This document shows, piece by piece, positions 54,533 to 63,848 of a stretch of DNA of 64,000 nucleotides (its first letter is position 1; each line of letters starts with the position of its first letter). The position numbers and the translations under genes were made by a program. This stretch comes from DSVZ01 sp037439785 (GTDB lineage: Bacteria; Verrucomicrobiota; Verrucomicrobiia; Limisphaerales; J093), in contig JBBIVJ010000010.1 of assembly GCA_037439785.1 (NCBI GenBank), forward strand, positions 1-64,000, read 5' to 3'. A model generated the notes under the pieces. It had not been told where the DNA came from. It ran no database searches and saw only the letters and a list, made by a program, of their open reading frames with translations.

Positions 54533-56107
54533 ATGCATGTTCCCCGACAACTCCTGGCGCCGGCACTGGGACTGGCGGCGTTCCTGACCGAGCTGGAGAC
54601 GCGCGCCGCCCGCAACCCCCTGCTCTGGCTGGACCTGCCCGACCTGGCGGTCATCCGCGTGGACGACACCTACTACCTGAGCAGCACCACCATGCACCTG
54701 AGCCCGGGGCAGCCCATCCTCAAGTCCCGCGACCTGGTCCGGTGGGAACTGGTCAGCTACGCCTACGACACCCTGGCCGACAACGACGCGCTGACCCTGC
54801 ACAACGGCCGCAACGCCTACGGCGCCGGTTCCTGGGCCAGCAGCCTGCGCTACCACGACGGCGTGTTTTACGTCACCACCTTTTCCTCGACCACCGGTCA
54901 GACGCACGTGTACCGCACGCGCGACCCGGAGCGCGGCCCCTGGCAGGCCAATGCCTTCCGCCCCGCCCTCCACGACCACTCGCTGCACTTCGAGGAGGAC
55001 GGCCGGGTGTTCATGGTGTACGGCAGTGGCGACATCCGGCTGGTCGAGTTGACGCCGGACCTCACCGGTCTTCGGCCCGGCGGCCTTCACCAGGTCATCA
55101 TCACCAACGCCAGTCGCGTGGCCGGACCGAACATCGGCCTGCCTGCCGAGGGCTCGCAGTTGCGCAAAATCCACGGCAGGTACTACCTGAACCTCATCAC
55201 CTGGCCGCGCGGGGGCATGCGCACCCAGTTGATCTTCCGGGCCGACCGGTTGACCGGACCCTACGAGGGCCGCGTCGCCCTCCAACACGCGGGCATCGCC
55301 CAGGGCGGCCTGATTGACACCCCCGCCGGCGACTGGTTTGCGCTGCTCTTCCAGGACCACGGCGCGGTGGGGCGCATTCCCTACCTGGTGCCGGTGCGCT
55401 GGGAGGACGGTTGGCCGGTGTACGGGGTGGACGGCCGCGTGCCCGAAACCCTGGACCTCCCCGGCGCCACCAACTCCCTCGCCAACCTGGTCGCCGCCGA
55501 TGAATTCGACCGCCAGCCCGGCGAGCCGCCGCTGTCACTGGCCTGGCAGTGGAACCACAACCCCGACCCGCGCCACTGGTCGCTCACCGCGCGGCCGGGC
55601 TGGCTGCGGTTGATCTCCGGTCGGGTGGACCCCGGCTTCCTTCAGGCCCGAAACACCCTGACCCAGCGCACCTTTGGGCCGGAGTGCGCGGCCGTCACCC
55701 GCCTGGACGTCTCCGGTCTGAAGCCGGGCGACTGCGCCGGCCTGGCCCTGCTCCAACGGCGCTTCGGTCTGGTGGGCGTGCAACAGGAAGAGGACGCCCG
55801 CTGGCTGGTCATGGTCAGCGCGGAAACCGACCGACCGGAAGAGATCGAGCGCGTACCGCTGGCCGGCGCCACGGTCTGGCTCGCGGCCACCTGCGACTTC
55901 CAAAACCGCGCCGACGTCGGCCGCTTTTTCTACAGCCCGGACGGCCGGCGATGGACCGCCCTCGGCCGGCCCTTGCGCATGACCTACACCCTGCCGCACT
56001 TCATGGGCTACCGGTTTGCCCTGTTCCACTACGCCACCCGCACCGCCGGCGGCTGGGCGGACTTTGACTTCTTCCGCGTCTCTGAGCGCCTGCCATCCGC
56101 GAACTAA
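54533..56107 (+). CDS. GH43-family glycosidase (beta-xylosidase / arabinofuranosidase-like)
   Basis: 524 residues from ATG 54533 (an upstream TTG adds 4 residues). A hydrophobic N-terminus (LLAPALGLAAFLTELETRAA) may be a weak export signal. The GH43 five-blade propeller starts with DLPDLAVIRVDDTYYLSSTTMHLSPGQPILKSRDLVRWEL (catalytic base Asp), then SLRYHDGVFYVTTFSS, GSGDIRLVEL and NIGLPAEGSQLRKIHGRYYLNL (acid Glu). The C-terminal 200 residues form a beta-sandwich typical of the larger GH43 enzymes. Cleaves xylose or arabinose side units; fits the xylanase locus at 30.8 kb. Confidence 0.88.
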   Translation: MHVPRQLLAPALGLAAFLTELETRAARNPLLWLDLPDLAVIRVDDTYYLSSTTMHLSPGQPILKSRDLVRWELVSYAYDTLADNDALTLHNGRNAYGAGSWASSLRYHDGVFYVTTFSSTTGQTHVYRTRDPERGPWQANAFRPALHDHSLHFEEDGRVFMVYGSGDIRLVELTPDLTGLRPGGLHQVIITNASRVAGPNIGLPAEGSQLRKIHGRYYLNLITWPRGGMRTQLIFRADRLTGPYEGRVALQHAGIAQGGLIDTPAGDWFALLFQDHGAVGRIPYLVPVRWEDGWPVYGVDGRVPETLDLPGATNSLANLVAADEFDRQPGEPPLSLAWQWNHNPDPRHWSLTARPGWLRLISGRVDPGFLQARNTLTQRTFGPECAAVTRLDVSGLKPGDCAGLALLQRRFGLVGVQQEEDARWLVMVSAETDRPEEIERVPLAGATVWLAATCDFQNRADVGRFFYSPDGRRWTALGRPLRMTYTLPHFMGYRFALFHYATRTAGGWADFDFFRVSERLPSAN

Positions 56108-56119
56108 CCCGCTCCGAAC

Positions 56120-56893
56120 ATGAAATCGTCCTTCCTCAATCTCCTCGGCCGGGCCACTTGGCGCGGCCTCGGCGCCGCCCTACTGCTGGGGCTGGCGGGG
56201 CAAACGCTCCCGACGGCGGCGGCCGGTTCGGCCCGGGTGCTCCTGGTCACCGGCGTGGACTACCCCGGCCATCATTGGCGCGAGACCACGCCCGTGCTGC
56301 GCGCACACCTCGAGAAAGACCCGCGCCTGGCGGTGAGCGTCATCGAAGACCCGCACCTGCTGGACTCGGCGGCGCTCGCGAACTACGCCGCCGTGGTGCT
56401 GCACTTCCAAAACTGGGAAACGCCCGGCCCCGGCCCGGCAGCGCGGGAAAACCTGCGGCGCTTGGTCGAGAACGGCGGCGGACTGGTGTTGCTCCACTTC
56501 GCCTGCGGGGCCTGGTACGGCGAGTGGCCCGAGTTCAAGAACCTGGCCGGCCGGACCTGGTACGGCCCGCAGGGCGGCCGCCAGCATGATCCCTACGGTC
56601 CATTCACGGTGCGCATCCTGGATTCGCAGCACCCGGTCACCGCCGGCCTGAAAGACTTCGAGACCCGCGACGAGCTGTACACCTGCCTCGAGGGCGACTC
56701 GCCCATCCGCGTCCTGGCCGTCGCCCGGTCCAAGGTGGACGGCCGGGACTACCCGATGGCCTTCGTGCGCGAGTACGGCCGGGGGCGGGTCTTTCACACC
56801 CCGCTGGGCCACGACGCCGCGGCGCTGGGCGTCGAGGCGGTCGGCGTTCTGCTCCGCCGCGGCACGGCGTGGGCGGCGGGGCTGACGCCGTGA
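56120..56893 (+). CDS. ThuA-like glutamine amidotransferase-fold protein
   Basis: 257 residues with a signal peptide (ALLLGLAGQTLPTAAA). The fold resembles ThuA: VLLVTGVDYPGHHWRETTPVL, VVLHFQNWETPGPG, GGGLVLLHFACGAW, and RGRVFHTPLGHDAAAL with the late GHD. Members occur with sugar dehydrogenases and DUF1080 proteins; the reaction is uncertain. Probably exported. Third gene of the Gfo/GH43 operon. Confidence 0.82.
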   Translation: MKSSFLNLLGRATWRGLGAALLLGLAGQTLPTAAAGSARVLLVTGVDYPGHHWRETTPVLRAHLEKDPRLAVSVIEDPHLLDSAALANYAAVVLHFQNWETPGPGPAARENLRRLVENGGGLVLLHFACGAWYGEWPEFKNLAGRTWYGPQGGRQHDPYGPFTVRILDSQHPVTAGLKDFETRDELYTCLEGDSPIRVLAVARSKVDGRDYPMAFVREYGRGRVFHTPLGHDAAALGVEAVGVLLRRGTAWAAGLTP

Positions 56894-57038
56894 GCCACCG
56901 CCCCCGGCATGACGGGCGGTTTGCGCCTTGCCCCTGGCGGGAGGACCGGCCCAAGGTGAGCATCATTTTTGCCCGACGCAGCGGAAGTGCGGCCCTGGCC
57001 CGGCGCGGTTGCGCGGTGAACGCCCGGTGGTTAATTCC

Positions 57039-57410
57039 ATGAATGTCCCGAACCTTGAACCCCGGTCTTTGGTGGTTCTGCGCTGGACGGCGCGCCTGCT
57101 GGCGGCGGGCCTGTTCTTGTTCTGGGGCGGCTTCTTTGTGGCGCACCTCGTCGAGTGGTTTGTGAAGCCGTTTCCGGCCACGCCGCCTGCCTTCGTGTGG
57201 CTGGGACAGGTGGCGCACCTGCTGATACTGCTGGGCCTGCTGGCGCTGTGGCGCTGGGAGGTGGCGGGCAGCGTGCTGGTAGTCGCCGCCGCGCTGGTGT
57301 TTTTCGCGGACAAGGCGGGCGCCAACTTCCCGCTGTTCTTCGGCGTGACCGCGCTGCCGGCAGTGCTCCTGCTGGTTTGCGCCCGGCGGCGCCGCGGAGC
57401 GCGGAGTTGA
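57039..57410 (+). CDS. small four-helix membrane protein
   Basis: 123 residues from ATG 57039. Four membrane segments: LLAAGLFLFWGGFFVAHLVEWF, LGQVAHLLILLGLLALWRW, VAGSVLVVAAALVFFA and FFGVTALPAVLLLVCA, with a basic tail. No known motif. Lies between the sugar operon and the convergent SNF2 gene. Function unknown. Confidence 0.7.
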   Translation: MNVPNLEPRSLVVLRWTARLLAAGLFLFWGGFFVAHLVEWFVKPFPATPPAFVWLGQVAHLLILLGLLALWRWEVAGSVLVVAAALVFFADKAGANFPLFFGVTALPAVLLLVCARRRRGARS

Positions 57411-57428
57411 AGGGGGGCAACCGCCGGC

Positions 57429-60400
57429 TCAGCTTTCGGCGAAGAGGTATTCGAGGTCGGCCTGGGTGAGGCTGCGGGCGAAGCCTTCCTCGCCGAGGAC
57501 GTCGGCGATGGTCTGGGCCTTGGCCTGCTGGAGTTCCCAGATTTTTTCCTCGACGGTGCCGGGGGCGATGAGCCGGTAGGCGTTGACGGTGCGGGTCTGG
57601 CCGATGCGGTGGGTGCGGTCAATGGCCTGGGCCTCGACGGCGGGGTTCCACCAGGGGTCGTAGAGCACGACGTAGCTGGCGGTGGTGAGGTTGAGGCCGG
57701 TGCCGGCGGCGCGCAGGCTCAGGAGGAACAGGCAGGGGTGGGGGTCTTCGGTGAAGGCGCGGACGACCTCCTGGCGGTCCTTGGTTTCGCCGGTGAGCAG
57801 GTGGGTGGGGAGGCCGCGTTTGCGGCATTCCTCCTCGAGCAGGAGCAGCATGCGGACAAACTGGCTGAAGACCAGGACCTTTTGGCCCTCCTCCAGCAGC
57901 GGTTCGATCAGTTCGAAGAAGGTGTCGGTCTTGCCGGAGGCGCAGTCGCTGCCGACCAGGGCGGGGTGGCAGCAAATCTGGCGCAGGCGGGTGAGGGCGG
58001 CCAGGACCTGGAGTTTGCTGCGGGCCAGGCCGCGTTCCTGCACGGTCTGGAGCACCTGTTCGCGGCTGCGGCGCAGTTCGGCCAGGTAGAGTTTGCGCTG
58101 GTCGTCGGTCAGTTCGCAGTCGCGCCGTTCTTCGATGCGGTCGGGCAGGTCCTGGGCGACCTGTTTCTTGAGCCGGCGCAGGAGGATGGGGCGGAGCTTG
58201 GCGGTGAGTTTGCGGCGGGCGAGGCGGCGGTTCCACTCGGCGTTTTCGCCGCCGGGCTCGTAGGTTTCCTGGAACTGCTGCTGGGTGCCGAGGTAGCCGG
58301 GGTTGACGAAGTCCACGATGCTCCAGAGGTCCAGGAGCCGGTTTTCCAGCGGGGTACCGGTCAGGGCCAGCCGGTGCTCGGCCTGGAGTTGTTTGACCGA
58401 CTGGCTGACCTGGGCGGTGGGGTTTTTGATGAACTGGGCCTCGTCCAGGATGACGGCGCGGAAGGCGAATTTCTTGAGCGCCTCCAGGTCCCGGCGGAGC
58501 AGGGCGTAGTTGGTGACAATGAGGTCGTAGTGGGGAATCTGTTTGCGGAGGTTGTGGCGGGCGGGGCCGCTTTCCAGCACCAGCACCTTGAGGTCGGGGG
58601 TGAACTTTTCGGCCTCGCGCCGCCAGTTGTGCAGGACGGAGGCGGGGCAGATGACCAGGGCGGGTCGGGCCTTGCGGGGGTATTGGGCCTTGAGCCAGGC
58701 CAGCCAGGCCAGCGTTTGGAGGGTTTTGCCCAGGCCCATGTCGTCGGCCAGGATGCCGCCGAGTTTGACCCGCACCAGGTGGCAGAGGAAGTCGAAGCCC
58801 TCCTTCTGGTAGGGGCGCAGGGAGGCGGTGATGCCGGCGGGCAAGGGCACGGCGCTGACGCCGCGGAATTCGGACAGCCGCTCGCGCAGCAACCGCATTT
58901 CCGGCTGGTCCGCGAACCGGGCCAGTCCCTCCTCGCCCAGGTGGGCGGCCTGCACCATGTCCACTTTTTGGGGCAGGGCCGAGAGCCCTTCCAGGCCCAG
59001 GTCGGCCATGGTTTCGTGGGCCTGGCGCACTGCGCCCAGGTCCAGTTGCACCCAGCCGGCATCGGGCAGTTTGACGAAGCGCGAGGTGGCCGTGGCCAGC
59101 CGTTCGAGGTCCGCCCGGCTGAGCTTGAGTCCTTCCTGTTCCCAGGCGGCGGAGACGGCGAACCAGTCAATGCCGCTGCCCTGGACGAGGATCCGCGGCT
59201 TGAGCTGGCGGGGCTGCAGGAACAGGCGCTGGAAGGCGGCGTTGGCCAGGTAATCGGCCCCGGCCGGGCGGTCGGCCCAGGCCGTGGCCAGGGCGGTGAG
59301 GAAGGCGTCGTGGGCGTCGCCCACCCACAGGCCGGGCTCGGGCGTGAACCAGTCCAGGCGGCGCAGCCACGCCGCGGCCTGGTCCAGGCGCGGGTCGTCC
59401 AGGACGTCGGGTCGGCTGGCGGGCGAGGCGGGCGGTTCCAGGCGCTGCCATTCGTGGCCGTTCCACTGCCAGCGGCTCTGGTCCCGTTCGCTGACCGCGT
59501 GCAGGCGCAGGCGGACGGTTTCGGCTTCCAGCTCGAAGAGGAACTGCGGCCGGGCGGTGTGGACCACGCAGAGGTGGTCCCAGTCGGTGCTGTCGCGGGG
59601 GGCGGTCTTGCGCAGGTGCGTGAGCAGGCGGTGGCTCAGGCGACGCACCGGCACGCCGGGGTCCTGGAGCAGGGACGCCAGCAGGTCCGGCGGGGGGGCG
59701 TTGCGCAGCAGGTACAGGGTGGGCGGTAATGCCACCAGCGCGGGCTGGCCGGCGAAGAACCGTGCCTCGCGCAACTCCACCACGCGCTGGTCCGGCAGCC
59801 GCAACCGCTGGGTGAAGATCAGGTCGGTGTCGCGGGTGTCCAGATGGGGGACCAGTTCGGCCAGTTGGCCGGGGAAGAAGACGTTGTCCGGGCGGCCGGC
59901 CCATTCGATCCAGGGCGGGTTGCCCCAGTGGGCCAGCCATTGGAGCAGGTCCAGGCCGGCCAGGCGCAGCGGTTCGCCGTCCACCAACCGGCCGCCATGC
60001 CGGGCGGCGAGCCAGAGCAGGAACTCCCAGTCGTGCGGGGTGAACAGCTCCTGCTCGTGTTGGGCGCGGGTGGTCAGTTCGATCAGCTCGGCGGCGGTGC
60101 GGGGTTTTTCGCCCGAGCGCGGCCGGTACAGGAGGAATTCAACGGCCAGCTCGTGCAGCGCCGGGGTGGTGGGGCTGGGGAGGGGGCGGGCCAGGACGCG
60201 GAGGCGGGCGCGGGGGGCATCCAGGTGTTCGGGGCGCGCGGGCAGCAGCCACTGTTCGAGGGCGGCCAGTCGTTTCTGTTCGGCCTCGAGCCGTTCCAGT
60301 TCGGCCAGGCGCTCGAAGTTGGCGTAGGCGGCCAGCTCGCTGGGCAGGGGACGGTTGTGGCGGAGGAACAGCAGGGCGGTTTCCTCCAGGCGGGCGGGGC

Positions 60401-60689
60401 CGGTCACGGCCAGGAGCCGGGGCCACCAGTCGGTGCCGGCGAAATCGCGCCGGGCCAGGGAGAGCTTGTTGAAGTAATCCTCCAGCAGCAGCCAGGCGCG
60501 CTGGGAATCCTGGCAGTGGGCGAAGAGTTCGAGCAGGTGGCGGCGCTCCTCGACGGCGGCGCGGGAGTCGGACAACTCGCGGCGCAGGTCGGCCCAGTCG
60601 CCGTAGGCGGTTTGGAGCGCCGCCTGGATGGCATCGTACTTGTTCACCTGCCCCGGACGGGGCGCGAGGCTTTTGCGCGGTCGTGGCAT
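57429..60689 (-). CDS. SNF2-family helicase, large form
   Basis: 1086 residues from ATG 60689. Unusual 620-residue N-terminal part, Ala/Arg/Leu-rich and helical, containing no identified domain. The SNF2 ATPase follows: PYQKEGFDFL (Q motif), DDMGLGKT (649-656), DEAQ (749-752), ALTGTPLENRLLDLWSI, SQFVRMLLLLEEEC and LSLRAAGTGLNLTTASYV with HRIGQTRTV (motif V/VI). It moves along or remodels DNA-protein complexes. Unlike the partial helicase at the left edge it has canonical DDMGLGKT, so the two are not simple paralogues. Divergent from waaA by 126 bases. Confidence 0.9.
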   Translation of the reverse strand: MPRPRKSLAPRPGQVNKYDAIQAALQTAYGDWADLRRELSDSRAAVEERRHLLELFAHCQDSQRAWLLLEDYFNKLSLARRDFAGTDWWPRLLAVTGPARLEETALLFLRHNRPLPSELAAYANFERLAELERLEAEQKRLAALEQWLLPARPEHLDAPRARLRVLARPLPSPTTPALHELAVEFLLYRPRSGEKPRTAAELIELTTRAQHEQELFTPHDWEFLLWLAARHGGRLVDGEPLRLAGLDLLQWLAHWGNPPWIEWAGRPDNVFFPGQLAELVPHLDTRDTDLIFTQRLRLPDQRVVELREARFFAGQPALVALPPTLYLLRNAPPPDLLASLLQDPGVPVRRLSHRLLTHLRKTAPRDSTDWDHLCVVHTARPQFLFELEAETVRLRLHAVSERDQSRWQWNGHEWQRLEPPASPASRPDVLDDPRLDQAAAWLRRLDWFTPEPGLWVGDAHDAFLTALATAWADRPAGADYLANAAFQRLFLQPRQLKPRILVQGSGIDWFAVSAAWEQEGLKLSRADLERLATATSRFVKLPDAGWVQLDLGAVRQAHETMADLGLEGLSALPQKVDMVQAAHLGEEGLARFADQPEMRLLRERLSEFRGVSAVPLPAGITASLRPYQKEGFDFLCHLVRVKLGGILADDMGLGKTLQTLAWLAWLKAQYPRKARPALVICPASVLHNWRREAEKFTPDLKVLVLESGPARHNLRKQIPHYDLIVTNYALLRRDLEALKKFAFRAVILDEAQFIKNPTAQVSQSVKQLQAEHRLALTGTPLENRLLDLWSIVDFVNPGYLGTQQQFQETYEPGGENAEWNRRLARRKLTAKLRPILLRRLKKQVAQDLPDRIEERRDCELTDDQRKLYLAELRRSREQVLQTVQERGLARSKLQVLAALTRLRQICCHPALVGSDCASGKTDTFFELIEPLLEEGQKVLVFSQFVRMLLLLEEECRKRGLPTHLLTGETKDRQEVVRAFTEDPHPCLFLLSLRAAGTGLNLTTASYVVLYDPWWNPAVEAQAIDRTHRIGQTRTVNAYRLIAPGTVEEKIWELQQAKAQTIADVLGEEGFARSLTQADLEYLFAES

Positions 60690-60814
60690 CGTGGTCTCCG
60701 AGCGAAAACAACCGTAGAAACCCAGTATGTCCGCACAGCGCCGCGCGGGTGGTCAAACAAAAAACCCCGGATTGCGCCGCCGCCGGCCCCGCCCCACACT
60801 GCCCGGCCGGGCCG

Positions 60815-62146
60815 GTGCTGCGCACGTGGTACAATCTGTTCTTCGCGGTCGCGTTCGTGCTGAGCGCACCCTACTACCTGCTGCGCCTGGTCCGACGGGG
60901 GGACTGGCGGCGGCATTTTGCCGAGCGCTTCGGCCGGTACGGCTCCCGCATCAAGGTGGCGGTGACCAACCGCCAGGTGCTCTGGGTCCATGCCGTCAGC
61001 GTGGGGGAGGTCAACCTTGCCCTGCCGCTGGTGCGGGCGCTGGAGCCGCGCCTGCCCAACCTCAAGGTGGTCGTCTCCACCACCACCACCACCGGCCGGG
61101 CCGAGCTGGAGCGGCGCCTGCCCCCGCACATCAGCGCCCTCTACTACCCGCTGGATTTCCGCCGCTGCGTCTCGCGCGCCCTCAAAACGCTCCATCCCGA
61201 GGCGGTGGTACTGGTCGAGGCGGAAATCTGGCCCAACTTTCTCTGGAGCCTGCGCGCCCGCCGCATCCCCGTGTTCCTGGTCAACGCCCGGCTCTCGGAC
61301 CGCTCCTACCGCCGCTACCGCCGCTTCGGCTTCCTCTTCCGTCCGCTCTTCGCCAGCCTGGCCGCGGTGGGGGCCCAGACCGGGGCGGATGCCCGCCGCC
61401 TGCTGGAACTGGGCTGCCGCCCCGAGGCGGTGCAGGTGGTCGGCAGCCTCAAGTTCGAGGCCGCCCCCGTCGAGGAGCGCCGCCTGCTGGACGTGCCCGC
61501 CCTCTGGCGGCAACTCGGCGTGCCGGAGGGGGCGCCGGTCCTGCTGGGTGGCAGCACCCATGCCGGCGAGGAGGCGATCCTGGCCGACGTCTTTCTGCGG
61601 CTGCGGCCGCGCTTCCCGGACCTGTTCCTGGTGCTGGTGCCGCGCCACTTCGAGCGGGGCCGCCAGGTGGGTGAGGAACTCGCCCGCCGCGGCCTGCGCT
61701 TCCTCTACCGCCGCGAAATCACCGCCGCCACCCGGTGCCCCCCCTGCTCCCTGGACGCCCTGGTGGTGAACACCACCGGCGAACTCAAGGCCTTCTACGC
61801 CGAAGCCACCGTGGTCTTCGTGGGCAAGAGCCTCACCGCCCAGGGCGGTCAAAACCCCATCGAACCCGCCGCGCTGGGCCGGGCGATGGTCTTCGGGCCG
61901 CACATGCAGAACTTCGCCGCGATTGCCGAGGCGTTCGTCCGCGCCGGCGCGGCCCGCCAGGTGCGCGACGCCGCGGACCTCGAGGCGGCCGTGGCGGAAC
62001 TGCTGGCCGATCCCGTGCTTCGGGACCGCATGGGCGCCGCCGCGCGCGAGGGGGTCCGCCGCCAGGCCGGCGCCCTCGAACGCACCGTCGAGATGATCGT
62101 GGCCGGCATCCCCCGCGGCGAAACCTACGTGGCGCCGGCCCCCTGA
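60815..62146 (+). CDS. waaA: 3-deoxy-D-manno-octulosonic acid (Kdo) transferase
   Basis: 443 residues from a GTG at 60815; a farther upstream GTG (60683) overlaps the SNF2 start and gives an unlikely tail. A short N-terminal membrane helix (LFFAVAFVLSAPYYLLRL) is followed by the GT30 fold: WVHAVSVGEVNLALPLV, TTTTTGRAELERRLP, EAEIWPNFLWSLRARRIPVFLVNARLSDRSYRRYRR, GSTHAGEEAI and GQNPIEPAALGRAMVFGPHMQNF. Adds Kdo to lipid A. Together with lpxB it indicates a lipid A/Kdo outer membrane. Nineteen bases separate it from the pseudouridine synthase gene. Confidence 0.93.
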   Translation: MLRTWYNLFFAVAFVLSAPYYLLRLVRRGDWRRHFAERFGRYGSRIKVAVTNRQVLWVHAVSVGEVNLALPLVRALEPRLPNLKVVVSTTTTTGRAELERRLPPHISALYYPLDFRRCVSRALKTLHPEAVVLVEAEIWPNFLWSLRARRIPVFLVNARLSDRSYRRYRRFGFLFRPLFASLAAVGAQTGADARRLLELGCRPEAVQVVGSLKFEAAPVEERRLLDVPALWRQLGVPEGAPVLLGGSTHAGEEAILADVFLRLRPRFPDLFLVLVPRHFERGRQVGEELARRGLRFLYRREITAATRCPPCSLDALVVNTTGELKAFYAEATVVFVGKSLTAQGGQNPIEPAALGRAMVFGPHMQNFAAIAEAFVRAGAARQVRDAADLEAAVAELLADPVLRDRMGAAAREGVRRQAGALERTVEMIVAGIPRGETYVAPAP

Positions 62147-62165
62147 GCCGGCCGCCCCTCCCGCC

Positions 62166-62939
62166 GTGGGCCAACCCGATTTCCTGGAACTGGGCGACGG
62201 CACCCGCCTGCCGGTCTTGTACGAGGACCGCGCCGTCCTGGCGGTGGACAAGCCGGCCGGCTGGCTGCTGGCCCCCGCCCACTGGCGGCAGACCCACCGC
62301 AACCTCCAGGCCGCCCTCGAGTCCGGCCTTGCCGGTGGCGCCCCCTGGGCGCGGCGCCGCCAGTTGAAGTTCCTCCGCTTCGTGCACCGGCTGGATGCCG
62401 AGACCAGCGGCGTGTTGCTACTGGCCCGCAGCCCGGGCGCGCTGGCACCGTTGAGCCGGCTCTTCGCCACCCGGTCGGTGGACAAGCGCTACCTGGCCGT
62501 GGTGGCCGGCCTGTCCCGCCAAACGGCCTGGACCTGCGAGTGGCCGCTGCGCCCGCCCGAGGGTCCGCACCGGCCCGCGCGGGTGGACCGGCGCGCCGGC
62601 CGGCCCGCCCTCACCGCCGTCCGGCTCCTGGCCACGGTGCAGGCGGCGGCCGCGCCACCGCGGGCCCTGCTCGAGGCGCGTCCGCTCACCGGGCGCACCC
62701 ATCAGATTCGCGTGCACCTGGCGGCGGCGCGCCTGCCGGTGGTGGGCGACACGCTCTACGGTGGGCCGCCCGCGGCCGAAGGCCTGGGCCTGCGCGCGGT
62801 GGGGCTGGCCTACCGCGATCCCTTCACCGGCCGGCCGGTGTGCATCACCGCGCCGGCGGCGGAGTTTCTTCAACGCTTCGGGTTCGCGCCGGACGCGGCG
62901 ACGGGCGGCGCGGAGGCGGGGGCCGGGAAAGGGCGCTGA
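62166..62939 (+). CDS. RluA-family pseudouridine synthase
   Basis: 257 residues, GTG start at 62166. The catalytic Asp lies in VHRLDAETSGVLLLAR, and PLTGRTHQIRVHLAAARLPVVGD is the conserved RluA C-terminal motif. VDKPAGWLLAPAH starts the domain. No S4 domain at the N-terminus, unlike RluC/RluD. Converts uridine to pseudouridine in rRNA or tRNA; the exact target is not assigned. Convergent with the PIG-L gene (3 bases apart). Confidence 0.88.
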   Translation: MGQPDFLELGDGTRLPVLYEDRAVLAVDKPAGWLLAPAHWRQTHRNLQAALESGLAGGAPWARRRQLKFLRFVHRLDAETSGVLLLARSPGALAPLSRLFATRSVDKRYLAVVAGLSRQTAWTCEWPLRPPEGPHRPARVDRRAGRPALTAVRLLATVQAAAAPPRALLEARPLTGRTHQIRVHLAAARLPVVGDTLYGGPPAAEGLGLRAVGLAYRDPFTGRPVCITAPAAEFLQRFGFAPDAATGGAEAGAGKGR

Positions 62940-62942
62940 GGC

Positions 62943-63848
62943 TCAGGGGCCGAAGAACGGGAACAGGCGCCGCAGTTCGGCGCGGTCGGGCTGGCGGCCG
63001 TACTCGCACAGTTCGAAGGCCTCGGCGTACTCGACGCGCGTCCCGCGTTCCGGGCCGTAGGCCTCGAGCAGTTGGGCGCGGAAGCGCTCGGCCAGGTTGC
63101 GGCTGCGCTGGCGGAACCAGGCTTCCACCTCGCGGTCCCGCTCGGCGGCACGGGCGGGGTCGGCCAGTTCGGGACCGCCGTTGGCGCCGCCTTCGCGGAA
63201 CTGGGAGACCAGTTGGCCCAGCGCCTGGAGCTTGCGCGGCATCACCTCGTCAATGGCCACCACCACGTCCGGCTGGAAGGGGTTGGGCTTCTTGAAAGCG
63301 TCCGGGTAGTACAGGAAGACCGGGTTGCGCGGCAGGTGGGGCACGTCCGGGCAGAAGAACGGCACGGTGACCATGTAGGCGGCGTCCTGGACCAGCATCC
63401 CCAGGTAGCGGTGGTCGGGGTGGTAATCGTTGGGCCGCGGCCCCAGCACCAGGTCCGCCTGCCACTCGCGAATGAGGCGGACCAGCAGGCGGCGGTTTTC
63501 CAGCGTGGGCAGCAGCTCGCCGTCGTGGATGTCCAGCACCTGGGTGGTGACGCCGAGCACGCGCGCGGCGGCCTCGACCTCGGCGGTGCGGCGGCGGGCC
63601 AGCGGACCGCCGGCCTCCCGCCAGTGGCCGATGTCGCCGTTGGTCACCGAGACCAGTTTGACCTTGTGACCGCGGGCGGACCACAGGGCGGCCACGCCGC
63701 CGGCCTGGATTTCGCAGTCGTCCGGGTGGGCGCCGAAACAGATGATGCGCAGCGGGGCGGGGGCGGGTTTGGCGGCGCGCAGGGCCGGGGCGCCGAGCCC
63801 CAGGCCGCCCGCCAGGAGCAGGGCCAGGGATGTCAGGGGAGGATTCAT
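62943..63848 (-). CDS. exported PIG-L family zinc deacetylase
   Basis: 301 residues with a signal peptide (LALLLAGGLGLGAPALRAA). FGAHPDDCEIQAGG is the AHPDD zinc motif; GPRPNDYHPDHRY holds the downstream His. Members remove N-acetyl groups from GlcNAc-containing compounds. Its ATG overlaps the TGA of the preceding minus-strand gene (63845-63848), so the two are translationally coupled. Periplasmic, substrate unknown. Confidence 0.87.
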   Translation of the reverse strand: MNPPLTSLALLLAGGLGLGAPALRAAKPAPAPLRIICFGAHPDDCEIQAGGVAALWSARGHKVKLVSVTNGDIGHWREAGGPLARRRTAEVEAAARVLGVTTQVLDIHDGELLPTLENRRLLVRLIREWQADLVLGPRPNDYHPDHRYLGMLVQDAAYMVTVPFFCPDVPHLPRNPVFLYYPDAFKKPNPFQPDVVVAIDEVMPRKLQALGQLVSQFREGGANGGPELADPARAAERDREVEAWFRQRSRNLAERFRAQLLEAYGPERGTRVEYAEAFELCEYGRQPDRAELRRLFPFFGP